A stretch of DNA of 64,000 nucleotides. Origin: an uncultured Candidatus Saccharibacteria bacterium (GTDB taxonomy: Bacteria > Patescibacteriota > Saccharimonadia > Saccharimonadales > Saccharimonadaceae). The DNA lies in assembly GCA_946530965.1 (NCBI GenBank), contig CAMNAK010000001.1, positions 468,013-532,012 of the forward strand. Reading direction: 5' to 3'. Positions 49,849 to 58,816 of this stretch are shown in pieces. Below the pieces are notes generated by a model. It searched no databases, was not told the DNA's origin, and saw only the letters and a program-made list of their open reading frames with translations. Position numbers and translations under genes: made by a program. How positions within the stretch are numbered: position 1 is the stretch's first letter; each line of letters starts with the position of its first letter.

Positions 49849-51783
49849 ATGAATTACTATCTGATTGCGCCAGCCAAAACCTTCCATAACTCAGATAGTC
49901 TGCTAACTTATGAATCCGAGCAAAAGCTCTCAATCGGACAAATTGTCACAATTCCTCTCGGAAAACAGACAGCTATTGGTATCGTGATACAAAAATGCGA
50001 CAAACCAGAATTCGAAACCAAAGCCATTACAAATATTTTATACGAAGAGCCTCTACCTCTTAAGTTAACCAAGGCTCTCTCTTGGCTCTCTAGCTATTAC
50101 CGCGCCCCTATGTCGAGCGTCATTCAGGCCGCCCTGCCACGCGGTATTACTAAGAAGCGCCGAGACAAAGTAGACTCTCTACCAGAAGTCAAAAAAGCCC
50201 CAGACAACCCCCTAAATGAGGCTCAGAAACGCGCTATCGCAGAGATTGAGCAGAATAACTCTCGCACCGTACTCCTTCATGGTATTACAGGCTCCGGCAA
50301 AACCAACGTATATATCGACCTCGCCCAGAAATACCTCGAGCGTGGTCAATCCGTTACTCTGCTCGTTCCAGAAATCGCCCTCACTTCACAGCTCGTTCGT
50401 AATTTTTGTGCTCATTTTAATAACATTTATTTACTCCATTCCGAACAAAGCGAATCACTCCGCCATCAAACCTGGGAAAGAATCCTCAAAACCAAAGAGC
50501 CTAGTGTTATTATTGGACCACGCTCTGCGCTTTTTGCCCCAATTCACAACCTCGGCCTGATTATTATCGACGAAGCCCACGAGCCAAGCTTTATGCAAGA
50601 ACAGAACCCGAAGTATTCTGCCTTGCGCCTTGCTCCACAACTCGCCAAAACCGTTCTAGGCTCTGCTACACCACTTATTAGCGACTATTACATTGCCAAG
50701 AACCATAATGCTATCGCAACCTTGGATGAATTAGCCATCAAAAGCACCAAAAAAGCAGACATCAGTATTGTCGATCTCAAAGCCAGGCAACATTTTACTC
50801 GCAGCCGCTTGCTCAATAACCAACTCCTAGAATCTATCCAGGAATCCCTAGATAACCATACCCAGACAATGCTGTTCCATAACCGCCGCGGCACTGCGCC
50901 GCTCACGATTTGCGATCAGTGCGGCTGGCAAGCACTCTGCCCTAGCTGCTTCTTGCCATTAGTTTTGCATGCAGACAAATACCAAATGACCTGTCATACT
51001 TGTGGCAAAAATTACCCCGTTCCAATCTCTTGCCCAGAATGCAAAAACGCCAGCATTCATCACAAAGGCTTCGGTACTAAACTGCTTGAACAAGAAATTA
51101 CTCGTCTTTTTCCAAAAGCTCGCGTCGCACGCTTCGATGCCGACACAGAAGACAACAAGCAATTGAATAAAATTTATGACGATGTCCATGATGGCAAATA
51201 CGACATTATAATTGGTACTCAGATGATCGCCAAGGGCTTCGATTTTCCACTTCTTACCACCTTAGGAATCGTTCAGGCCGACGCTGGCCTATCTCTACCA
51301 GATTACTCATCTGAAGAACGTACCTTTCAGCTAATCACACAGGTTATTGGCCGCGCCAAGCGTGGACATCAGGACAGCAAGATTTTCATTCAAAGTTTTC
51401 AGCCCGAGCAACCAATAATTGAGTTCGCAGCCAAAAGCGATTACTCCGCTCTATACGATTATCTTGTTCAGAAACGTCAACAAAGCAAGCTCCCGCCCTA
51501 TACATTTTTGCTCAAATTGAGCATGACTTACAAAACCGAATCCGCAGCTGTCAGGAACATTCGCGAGCTGTACAAAAAAGTTATACAATCTGCCAATATT
51601 CTAGAGGTGGAGCAGTTCTCTGTCACTCCTCCAATGCCTGCTTTCCACGAAAGAAGCAGCACTGGCTACACCTGGCAGCTACTCCTTAAGGCTAAGAAGC
51701 GCCAAGATCTAATCTCTATCTTTGACAAGCTCCCCAAAAGCCCATATCTACACTATACCTTCGACCCTATATCCCTTCTCTAG
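49849..51783 (+). CDS. priA: Primosomal helicase PriA
   Basis: 644 residues, replication-restart 3'-5' helicase. N-terminal DNA-binding domain (MNYYLIAPAKTFHNSDSLLTYES), Walker A GITGSGKTNVYIDLA, DEAH box IIIDEAHEPSF, and the zinc-binding cysteine group CDQCGWQALCPSC...CHTCG...CPEC (residues ~355-400). The arginine finger region is VIGRAKRG. A -10 box TACAAT (49837-49842) lies exactly six bases before the ATG and there is no ribosome site: leaderless. Confidence 0.96.
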   Translation: MNYYLIAPAKTFHNSDSLLTYESEQKLSIGQIVTIPLGKQTAIGIVIQKCDKPEFETKAITNILYEEPLPLKLTKALSWLSSYYRAPMSSVIQAALPRGITKKRRDKVDSLPEVKKAPDNPLNEAQKRAIAEIEQNNSRTVLLHGITGSGKTNVYIDLAQKYLERGQSVTLLVPEIALTSQLVRNFCAHFNNIYLLHSEQSESLRHQTWERILKTKEPSVIIGPRSALFAPIHNLGLIIIDEAHEPSFMQEQNPKYSALRLAPQLAKTVLGSATPLISDYYIAKNHNAIATLDELAIKSTKKADISIVDLKARQHFTRSRLLNNQLLESIQESLDNHTQTMLFHNRRGTAPLTICDQCGWQALCPSCFLPLVLHADKYQMTCHTCGKNYPVPISCPECKNASIHHKGFGTKLLEQEITRLFPKARVARFDADTEDNKQLNKIYDDVHDGKYDIIIGTQMIAKGFDFPLLTTLGIVQADAGLSLPDYSSEERTFQLITQVIGRAKRGHQDSKIFIQSFQPEQPIIEFAAKSDYSALYDYLVQKRQQSKLPPYTFLLKLSMTYKTESAAVRNIRELYKKVIQSANILEVEQFSVTPPMPAFHERSSTGYTWQLLLKAKKRQDLISIFDKLPKSPYLHYTFDPISLL

Positions 51784-51924
51784 AATCCTTGATTTTTTAT
51801 AACGTTTATGGCATAATATGGTCACAGGCCTGATTCGCAGGCTAGCACATTTCAAGATTGCTAAGGATCAGAGCAAATTGATTTGTGTTTCGAAATCTCT
51901 CCCCTATTCGAAGGAGGAATAGGT

Positions 51925-52245
51925 ATGAGTAAAACAACAAAGAAGGCAACCATCATCTTCCAGGCAGCACTGGTAGCACTGCTCGCCGCTTGCGTCGGCT
52001 ATGCGGCCGGTAATATCCAGACCTGGAACTCCGTAGAAGAGCGCTACGTTCCGAAATGGAAGGCCAACGAAGCTATCGAGTATATCTCGAACGAGCGTGA
52101 CCGCTACAAGGAAAAGGCCGACTCGGCTTCCGAGGCTGCTCTTCAGCAGTATTACACTGCCCAGGAGCTCAAGGCAAAGCTGGAAGAGCTTGGCGAAGAT
52201 CCTGGCTATGTACCGGTAATCCATCTGGTGCCCTCTGGCAACTAA
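51925..52245 (+). CDS. Orphan cassette protein with membrane helix and coiled coil, 106 aa
   Basis: One N-terminal membrane helix (ATIIFQAALVALLAACVGYAAG, residues 8-29) then a charged coiled coil (ANEAIEYISNERDRYKEKADSASEAALQQYYTAQELKAKLEEL). Same architecture as the 9415 gene. Promoter TTGATT, 17 bases, CATAAT (extended TTATGG), a ~110-base leader and an AAGGAGG site. Terminator nine bases past the stop. No family recognised. Confidence 0.78.
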   Translation: MSKTTKKATIIFQAALVALLAACVGYAAGNIQTWNSVEERYVPKWKANEAIEYISNERDRYKEKADSASEAALQQYYTAQELKAKLEELGEDPGYVPVIHLVPSGN

Positions 52246-52256
52246 TCCTAGCAAAC

Positions 52257-52286
52257 ACCCCCGCTTCACCGCGGGGGTTTCCTTTT
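52257..52286 (+). terminator. Terminator
   Basis: ACCCCCGC / GCGGGGGT followed by TTCCTTTT. Confidence 0.82.
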
Positions 52287-52335
52287 GCCTCGCTTATGCT
52301 AGCAAAAAATCACTTTTTATGGTTAAATAACAGAT

Positions 52336-52923
52336 ATGAATACAAAGAAAGCCTCAGTAATCGTCACCCCTGATCCAAGACTTCGCAAAATGTCTACCGA
52401 AGTCGAAGAGATTGACGACGAAGTAAAAGAAATCATTAGCCAAATGCTCGAGGCTTCCTTAGATTGGGAAAAAGAGCACGAATTCGAGCTTTCTGCCGCT
52501 ATTGCTGCTCCTCAGCTCGGTTTTAACCGCCGAATTATTCTTGTTCGCGAAGATCTAAACGACAAGAAGAATAACAACTTTATTGCCCTTATTAACCCTG
52601 TAGTCGTCAAGACCGAAGGCCGCATTCTTCGCGACTACGAAGGTTGTCTATCCGTCCCTACCCTTTATGGCAAAGTTCCACGCCCAGCCAAAGCTCGCAT
52701 CAAAGCTCTTCTCGAGGATGAAAAAGAGGTTAACATCAAGACCGAAGGCTTCCTAACCCGCACCATTCTTCACGAGATTGACCATCTGAACGGCATTCTT
52801 TTCATCGACCACATCCGCGACAAGAAAGACGCTTTCTATAAGCTCGACGATAAGGGTGATCTCGTCCCTGTCGATTACGACAAATATATCAAAAACAACA
52901 AAGAGCTCTGGCCAGACGACTAA
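52336..52923 (+). CDS. def: Peptide deformylase
   Basis: 195 residues, removes the formyl group from new proteins. Motif 2 EGCLSVP and motif 3 HEIDHLNG (zinc ligands) are intact. Motif 1, normally GxGLAAPQ, reads SAAIAAPQ, losing both early glycines. A TTATGGTTAAAT extended -10 box (TTAAAT 52323-52328) lies seven bases before the ATG. Followed by fmt, the matching formylating enzyme. Confidence 0.93.
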   Translation: MNTKKASVIVTPDPRLRKMSTEVEEIDDEVKEIISQMLEASLDWEKEHEFELSAAIAAPQLGFNRRIILVREDLNDKKNNNFIALINPVVVKTEGRILRDYEGCLSVPTLYGKVPRPAKARIKALLEDEKEVNIKTEGFLTRTILHEIDHLNGILFIDHIRDKKDAFYKLDDKGDLVPVDYDKYIKNNKELWPDD

Positions 52924-52932
52924 AGCCCTCTA

Positions 52933-52957
52933 AAATCCGAAACTACTTCGGATTTTT
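52933..52957 (+). terminator. Terminator or attenuator between def and fmt
   Basis: AAATCCGAA / TTCGGATTT plus a T run. Confidence 0.72.
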
Positions 52958-52988
52958 CTAGCTCAAAAAATTAAACAGGAACTTATAT

Positions 52989-53864
52989 ATGGCAAAAATT
53001 ATCTATTTTGGCAACGAACAGCTCGCTCAAGGCATCAAACCAAAAACTCCAATCTTTGACGCTCTTGTCGAGGCTGGCCACGAAATCTGCGCCCTTATTC
53101 TCTCTAATGCCCATACCAGAAAGCCTTTCGAAATCGCAAAACGCGCCGAAAAGCTAGGTATTCCTATCTATTTCACCAAGAATAACGACGAGATTAACGA
53201 GATTATCGCCAAATATCAGCCAGAAATTGGCGTCCTCTCCGCCTATGGCAAGATTATCAAAGATGAGACCATCGAGGCCTTTCCTTTTGGTATTATCAAT
53301 ATTCACCCATCTTTGCTGCCAAAATATCGCGGCACAACCCCTATCGAGAGCGCTCTCTTGAACAATGATGAAGAAACCGGCGTATCTGTTATGCGCCTTG
53401 CTCACGATATGGATGCCGGCAATATTCTTGCTCAAGAAACCGTCAAAATCACCCCAGAAACCACCAAACAATCCCTATACGAAGAGCTATCAACGCTTGG
53501 CGCAAAACTAATCGTCGATGTATTGCCACGAGTCCTAGACAAAAGTATCGCTGAGACCGCACAGAATCACGCAGAAGCCACTTTTACCGCACCACTTAAT
53601 AAAGCCATGAGTATTTTGGATACGGCCCACAAAAGCGCTCTCAGGCTCTCACGCGAAGTCGTTGCCTTTGCAGGTTTTCCAAAGTCCAAGACCACGCTTC
53701 TAGACACTCCTTGCACTATCCTTGAGGCTCACGTCGAAGATCAGGCCAAAACCGAGCTCGATCTAAAATGTAGCGACGGTAAATATCTTGTAATAGATAA
53801 GCTTCTCCCAGAAAACTCTCGCCCAATGGACGCAAAAAGCTTCCTAAACGGCCACAAAAAATAA
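52989..53864 (+). CDS. fmt: Methionyl-tRNA formyltransferase
   Basis: 291 residues. Catalytic Asn/His/Asp visible in INIHPSLLPKYRGTTPIESALLN and LAHDMDAGNILAQE. The C-terminal domain is present and short. With def and map it completes N-terminal methionine handling. Weak AGGAA site before the ATG. Confidence 0.94.
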   Translation: MAKIIYFGNEQLAQGIKPKTPIFDALVEAGHEICALILSNAHTRKPFEIAKRAEKLGIPIYFTKNNDEINEIIAKYQPEIGVLSAYGKIIKDETIEAFPFGIINIHPSLLPKYRGTTPIESALLNNDEETGVSVMRLAHDMDAGNILAQETVKITPETTKQSLYEELSTLGAKLIVDVLPRVLDKSIAETAQNHAEATFTAPLNKAMSILDTAHKSALRLSREVVAFAGFPKSKTTLLDTPCTILEAHVEDQAKTELDLKCSDGKYLVIDKLLPENSRPMDAKSFLNGHKK

Positions 53865-53870
53865 GCACCA

Positions 53871-53899
53871 AAAAACCTGCCAGTTGGCAGGATTTTTGT
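53871..53899. terminator. Bidirectional terminator
   Basis: AACCTGCCA / TGGCAGGATT with T runs on both strands. Confidence 0.85.
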
Positions 53900-54312
53900 T
53901 AAGCTAGCAATGCTTCACGCTGATTGTAGATTTCTGTCTGCAAATCTGCGATAGAAGTCTTAATAATTGTGCGGTATTGTGGGCAGTTCTTCTCTAGCCA
54001 TTTAACCGTAACGAAGTTATTTAGAACTTCTGGATCATCTTCGGCTGCGCCAGTGTTTGCAAGGATGCTTTTGAAATCTGCATCGTTCTTGTAATCACCC
54101 ATTTGCGCCAAGAGATTCTGAATTGTATCGCTATCATTATCTGCGATGCGATCAAATTCGTTTAGCTGTTCTTCGCTAAGTTCCTTGCTCATTGCTTCGC
54201 CAATGCGCACCTCAAGCTGTTCCTGAGCATACTCCAAAAAAGGAGCTTTTTGCTCTTGCGGCATAGCAGAAAGACCCACCGTATCTAGAAAGCTTTCATC
54301 AAATTGATACAT
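53899..54312 (-). CDS. DUF5663-type protein
   Basis: 137 residues, acidic, helical. FDESFLDTVGLSAMPQEQKAPFLEYAQEQLEVRIGEAMS resembles the core of DUF5663, a family of unknown role that I associate mainly with CPR bacteria; this supports the taxonomic placement. TAGGAG site; TTTATGCTAAAAT extended -10 box upstream. Function unknown. Confidence 0.75.
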   Translation of the reverse strand: MYQFDESFLDTVGLSAMPQEQKAPFLEYAQEQLEVRIGEAMSKELSEEQLNEFDRIADNDSDTIQNLLAQMGDYKNDADFKSILANTGAAEDDPEVLNNFVTVKWLEKNCPQYRTIIKTSIADLQTEIYNQREALLA

Positions 54313-54379
54313 ATTTTTCTCCTATTTGCCACAATTTTAGCATAAACGTATTTTAGCCGCAAATAGCTTGAGGATAAGA

Positions 54380-56152
54380 TTAGTCGATTTTCTTTTTCTT
54401 GAATTCGCGCGTAAAGAAAGCAATCTTATCGCCGATTTCCATCTGAATCTTCTTCTCTGTCTTGAGAGAAAGACCACCGATTTCGCCCTCAGCAAGCGAT
54501 GGAACATCAACTTTACCTTCCTGAACGTTCGTAACTTCGATTTCGCCAAGAAGATCCTTCTTGCGATAAACATGGCCAAGCATACCAGCGGATACGCGAC
54601 CACTCTTTACCTGACCACCAGCGATAATCTCGGTCTTCTCGGTACGGAAGACACCTTTAACTTCGAGCTCGCCAGTCTCAGTTTCAACAATCTCTGCATC
54701 GAGCATTTCTTCCATCTCGTGCTTTGCATCGTCAAGAAGCTCGTAGATAACGCGGAATACGCGAACAGATACGCCGTTACGCTCTGCCATCTTTGCGATA
54801 GCGTTTGGAACAGTGACGTTAAAGCCATAGATAATAGTCTTGCCGCCAGAGGCCATATAGATATCGTTCTCGTTGATAGCGCCAACACCGGTAGATACGA
54901 TATTGAGCGTAATTTCACCCTTGGTATCAATAAGGCGTAGAGAATCAACAACAGAGGTTACAGAACCCTGAACGTCGCCCTTTACGATAACATTGAAGGT
55001 CTTTGTATTATCTGCAGTATGCATCATACGTAGAAGATCGCTACTGGTAACATTTGCGGAAGCAGATTCGTTAGCTTCGGCCTGAGCGTTAAGTAGAGCC
55101 ATCTTGCGAGCAGTCTTCTCGTCGGCAACTTCTTCGAACTTATCACCGAAGTTTGGAAGCTCCTTGAAACCAGTTACAACAACAGGAGTAGATGGGAGAG
55201 CTTTACCCTTTGGTTTGCCCTTCCAGTCAAGCATCGTACGAACCTTAGCATAAGTCTTACCAGCAACGATAAATTCGCCAACCTTAAGTTCACCACCAGT
55301 AACTAGAAGGTTTACAACAGAACCCTTACCAGTTTCCATATGGCTTTCAATAACAAGACCTTCGCTTGGAACATCGACATCGGCCTTTAGCTCGTCGATA
55401 TCTGCGGTCAAAAGAATCATATCAAGAAGCTGCTCTAGGTTCTCGCCAGTCTTTGCCGAGATAGGAACCATGATCGTATCGCCGCCCCACTCTTCTGGAT
55501 TAAGATTGAAGTCGGTTGCAAGCTGGGCCTTTGTACGGTCAACATTTGCGCCTTCCTTATCAATCTTATTAATAGCAACAATAATCTTTGCGTTTGCGGC
55601 TTCAGCAAACTTGATGGCTTCTGCAGTCTGTGGCTTCACACCATCATCAGCAGCAACAACAATTACAACGATATCGGTTAGCATAGCACCATGCTGACGA
55701 ATTGCAGCAAAGGCTTCGTGACCAGGAGTATCAAGGAAGGTAATCTTGCGATCCTTATATTCCATCTGGTATGCAGAAATATGCTGGGTAATACCACCAG
55801 CCTCACGCTCAACAGTTTTCTTCTTTAACAAAGTGTCAAGTAAAGTTGTCTTACCATGGTCAACGTGGCCCATGATAGCAACTACTGGCGGGCGAAGCTT
55901 TGCGTTTGCGCTAAGCTGATGCTTTTCGTTAGAAATCTTAGCCTGAGTATCCTTGCGCTCAAAGCGAACATTCTTAAAACCGAGCTCTTCGGTCATAATC
56001 TGAGCCGTTTCGGCATCTAGGCGCTGATTAATCGTTGCCATGATACCGTTCTTAAATAGCTCACCAATTAGCTGAGTTACAGAGATACCGAGGGCTTTTG
56101 CTAGCTCATCTACCGTGATAGAGCCAGAAATTTGTATTACTTTCTCTTCCAT
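54380..56152 (-). CDS. infB: Translation initiation factor IF-2
   Basis: 590 residues. GTPase motifs AIMGHVDHGKTTLLDTL, LDTPGHEAFAAIRQHG and VAINKIDKEG, followed by the IF-2 beta barrels and the C-terminal initiator-tRNA domain. The N-terminal part is the short minimal form (one IF2_N helix bundle), without the long extension of larger bacteria. AAAGGAG site. No clear terminator seen after the stop. Confidence 0.97.
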   Translation of the reverse strand: MEEKVIQISGSITVDELAKALGISVTQLIGELFKNGIMATINQRLDAETAQIMTEELGFKNVRFERKDTQAKISNEKHQLSANAKLRPPVVAIMGHVDHGKTTLLDTLLKKKTVEREAGGITQHISAYQMEYKDRKITFLDTPGHEAFAAIRQHGAMLTDIVVIVVAADDGVKPQTAEAIKFAEAANAKIIVAINKIDKEGANVDRTKAQLATDFNLNPEEWGGDTIMVPISAKTGENLEQLLDMILLTADIDELKADVDVPSEGLVIESHMETGKGSVVNLLVTGGELKVGEFIVAGKTYAKVRTMLDWKGKPKGKALPSTPVVVTGFKELPNFGDKFEEVADEKTARKMALLNAQAEANESASANVTSSDLLRMMHTADNTKTFNVIVKGDVQGSVTSVVDSLRLIDTKGEITLNIVSTGVGAINENDIYMASGGKTIIYGFNVTVPNAIAKMAERNGVSVRVFRVIYELLDDAKHEMEEMLDAEIVETETGELEVKGVFRTEKTEIIAGGQVKSGRVSAGMLGHVYRKKDLLGEIEVTNVQEGKVDVPSLAEGEIGGLSLKTEKKIQMEIGDKIAFFTREFKKKKID

Positions 56153-56278
56153 TTTTCTTCTAGCTCCTTTCGCTTACAAGTTAATAAAAAATTTGGCCAA
56201 TAAAAAATACTTGAGATTATTGTACCATATATTCGGTAAAAACGCCAATCAATGAGGCTATGGCTATTTCAAACCTAC

Positions 56279-56355
56279 GCGGGTTTGACAAGTTTGACTA
56301 GTTTGACTAGTTTGACTAGTTTGACAAGTTTGACTAGTTAGCCTGTCAAATCCGC
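56279..56355. repeat. Six-unit 9-bp tandem repeat (TTGACTAGT) with inverted flanks, copy B
   Basis: Positions 56285-56338 hold six 9-bp units, TTGACAAGT or TTGACTAGT. The flanks GCGGGTTTGACAAG and CCTGTCAAATCCGC are inverted with 12 of 14 matches. Same architecture and same unit number as the locus at 1057-1134. Confidence 0.88.
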
Positions 56356-56370
56356 ACAATATCTAATATG

Positions 56371-56910
56371 CTAACATTCGCAAAACAAAGTTCGCGGCCA
56401 CACCCTATCTTTCTGGTTCGCTTCGTCTTCGCGAACAAAACTGAAACCATTGCTTGAAAAATCAAAAATAACCCTCTTTTTAGCCATGCAATAACCATTC
56501 TGTTCTTTTAAAAAATCCAATAGCTTTCTATCTTCCGCAACACGACTTTCAAAATCCTCAGCAAAACCGCTCCGTCCCCGTAAACCTATCAAATCATTAT
56601 TCCTCACAATCTCTCGCAACTCCTCCAGACGATTAACAATCCTTTTATAATCAGGAGGAACGCTTCTCTTGTAGTTTTGCATTATTAGATAGCTTGTATC
56701 TAGATCATAAATCTCGCTTTTTCGATGAATCATCCTAACGCCTTCTAGTCTCAATAAATACACTTCATCTTGTCTCCAAGTATTACCGCCCTTTTTATTC
56801 ATGGTTTCCTCTATGTGTTTACAAAAATTTCGCCTTTCCGCACAAGCTAGCTCTTGCAGCGCCCTTCTCGAAAACCACAACTCATCCTTCTCAAAATCAT
56901 ACTTCTTCAT
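56371..56910 (-). CDS. Hypothetical protein, 179 aa
   Basis: Basic/acidic helical protein (LWFSRRALQELACAERRNFCKHIEETMNKKGG; NRLEELREIVRNNDLIGLRG) ending in a beta-like segment (RVIFDFSSNGFSFV) and two cysteines at the C-terminus. The start is uncertain: ATG 56910 (MKKYDFEK) is preferred over a TTG at 56946. No family recognised. It ends 15 bases from repeat copy B, and its DNA looks more AT-rich than its neighbours', which could hint at separate origin. Confidence 0.6.
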   Translation of the reverse strand: MKKYDFEKDELWFSRRALQELACAERRNFCKHIEETMNKKGGNTWRQDEVYLLRLEGVRMIHRKSEIYDLDTSYLIMQNYKRSVPPDYKRIVNRLEELREIVRNNDLIGLRGRSGFAEDFESRVAEDRKLLDFLKEQNGYCMAKKRVIFDFSSNGFSFVREDEANQKDRVWPRTLFCEC

Positions 56911-56985
56911 TCGCTCATTATTGCCACACGAAATAATAACTACCAACCATAAACATTTTCTTTAAGATACGCAAAACAAACACAC

Positions 56986-57019
56986 AAAAAGACCACCCAG
57001 TAAAACTGAGTGGTCTTTT
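56986..57019 (-). terminator. Terminator of rpsA
   Basis: AAAAGACCAC.CAG / CTG.GTGGTCTTTT with T run on the minus strand. Confidence 0.85.
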
Positions 57020-57047
57020 ACAAATTTGTCTCAGACAATACCGAGAC

Positions 57048-58115
57048 TTATTTCTTCTCGACGAAGCTCAAAGAGATCTTGCGACCTTCTTTGTCGATAT
57101 CTAGAATCTTGAATTCCTTGCGCTCGTTAAGAGTGAAGATCTTCTCTGGATCGATATCGTTGCCTTCACCAAGCTCAGAAACATGAACCAAAGCCTCGAC
57201 AGCCGGCGAAATCTGTACGAATGCGCCAAATGGAGTGATACGAGTAATCGTACCTTCAACCTTGTCACCCTTCTTAAACTTAGCGATTTCAGATAGCCAT
57301 GGGTCTTCCTGAAGCTGCTTCATGGAAAGGCTCAAGCGATCCTTGTCGATGGCAATAATCTTAGCTTCAACAGTGTCGCCAACCTTGACGTAATCTGCTG
57401 GGCTGTTAACACGTTCCCAAGAAATCTCAGAAATGTGTACCAAACCTTCGATACCATCAACGTTTACGAATACGCCGAAGTCTACGACGCCAGTTGCAAC
57501 ACCTTTAACGGTGTCACCAACCTTAAGCTCAGCAAAGCGCTCAGCTAGGCCATCTTTGATAGCTTCCTTCTCAGAGAGAATAAGCTTGTTTGTCTTGCGA
57601 TCTGCATCAAGGATGCGAACGCGAATGCTCTTGCCTACCAAAGCATTGAGGCGCTGAAGGATTTCTTCCTTATCAGAACCACCAACACGTGGATAGTGCT
57701 CAGCGGAAAGCTGAGAAACTGGCAAGAAGCCACGAATACCTTCGTATTCTACAAGGAGACCACCACGATTTGCATCGAATGGTTCAACCTCGATAATTTC
57801 ACCAGCCTCGAGCTTAGCGGAGATTTCATCCCAGCCCTTCTCTTTGACTGCCTTGCGGAGAGATAGAAGAACCATACCGTCTTCCATTTCTGTGTCTACT
57901 ACGCTTGCGGAGACGACATCGCCTTCCTTAAGCTGGCGACCAAAGGCCACCTCACGGCGTGGTACATAACCAACACCACGTGCACCTAGATCGATTAGGA
58001 TCTCGTGCTTCTTGACTGACATAACCGTACCTTCGATTGTGTCGCCAAGGACGATAGGTTTAATATCCTCGCTAGCAAGGAGTTCATCCATCGTAATTTT
58101 AGCTTTTCCAGCCAT
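57048..58115 (-). CDS. rpsA: 30S ribosomal protein bS1 (four S1 domains)
   Basis: 355 residues with four S1 RNA-binding repeats, beginning near GDTIEGTVMSVKKHEILIDLG, GEIIEVEPFDANRGGLLVEY, GDTVKGVATGVVDFGVFVNV and GDKVEGTITRITPFGAFVQI. E. coli S1 has six. Unfolds and binds mRNA during initiation. Ribosome site GAAAGGAAA. Confidence 0.93.
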   Translation of the reverse strand: MAGKAKITMDELLASEDIKPIVLGDTIEGTVMSVKKHEILIDLGARGVGYVPRREVAFGRQLKEGDVVSASVVDTEMEDGMVLLSLRKAVKEKGWDEISAKLEAGEIIEVEPFDANRGGLLVEYEGIRGFLPVSQLSAEHYPRVGGSDKEEILQRLNALVGKSIRVRILDADRKTNKLILSEKEAIKDGLAERFAELKVGDTVKGVATGVVDFGVFVNVDGIEGLVHISEISWERVNSPADYVKVGDTVEAKIIAIDKDRLSLSMKQLQEDPWLSEIAKFKKGDKVEGTITRITPFGAFVQISPAVEALVHVSELGEGNDIDPEKIFTLNERKEFKILDIDKEGRKISLSFVEKK

Positions 58116-58173
58116 ATTTTGAATATTTCCTTTCGTTGGAGCTACTCATTATCTCTTCTGCTAGTAAATAGCA

Positions 58174-58213
58174 CAAAAAATAGTGAGTAGCACCAAACTG
58201 CTCACTATTTTAC
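58174..58213 (-). terminator. Terminator of the 58248 gene
   Basis: AAAATAGTGAG / CTCACTATTTTTT on the minus strand. Confidence 0.8.
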
Positions 58214-58247
58214 CTTATTTTAAGCAATAAGTAAAGCTTACGCTCTC

Positions 58248-58685
58248 TTACTTGTCGTCCTTAACGCCGTTCTTAAACCAGTTGGCATTAAGAGCGAAGA
58301 GGTAGGCACTGACTGCGATCAAGACGATAGGAAGAATTGCATCTTCTGGACCAGTCTTAGGAATCTGATTTACCTCTGCTGGCTGGTTAGCCTGAGCCTG
58401 CTGCTGAGCAGCAGCCTTTGCTTCAGCTTCCTGACGAGCCTGTTCTTCAGCCTGTCTCTGAGCTTCAGCTTCTTCTTCGGCTTTCTTTCTTGCGGCTTCT
58501 TCCTCGGCTTTCTTCTCTGCTTCGTTATCTTGTGCAGTAGCGACCTCTGTTCTGCCGTTGTCCTGGTTTGCCTTTGGCGTCTTACCGACGGTGCCAGCAA
58601 TAATGATTACTGCGAGCAAAATGACAAGACCAAGCACTGCAAGAGCGCCGATTGCCCAACGCTTATATTTAGTTCTGTTATCCAT
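58248..58685 (-). CDS. Coiled-coil surface protein with IPKTG sorting-type motif
   Basis: 145 residues: N-terminal membrane helix or signal (WAIGALAVLGLVILLAVIIIAG), a Glu/Ala/Lys/Gln coiled coil (EEEAARKKAEEEAEAQRQAEEQ), then NQIPKTGPEDAILPIVLIAVSAYLFAL and a short charged tail. IPKTGP followed by a helix and a basic end has the layout of an LPXTG sorting signal. A GGGAG site and a TTATAAT-type promoter (near 58722) precede the start. Confidence 0.82.
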   Translation of the reverse strand: MDNRTKYKRWAIGALAVLGLVILLAVIIIAGTVGKTPKANQDNGRTEVATAQDNEAEKKAEEEAARKKAEEEAEAQRQAEEQARQEAEAKAAAQQQAQANQPAEVNQIPKTGPEDAILPIVLIAVSAYLFALNANWFKNGVKDDK

Positions 58686-58816
58686 TATTAGTTTTCTCCC
58701 AAAAACTCCTAAAATATCTTCTATTATAACAGATTATGCTTAAAAATGCAAATCATAAGTGTAATTCCCCTATAATTCATCTCGCGAAGACACGAACTTT
58801 TCGTTATACTTTAAGT

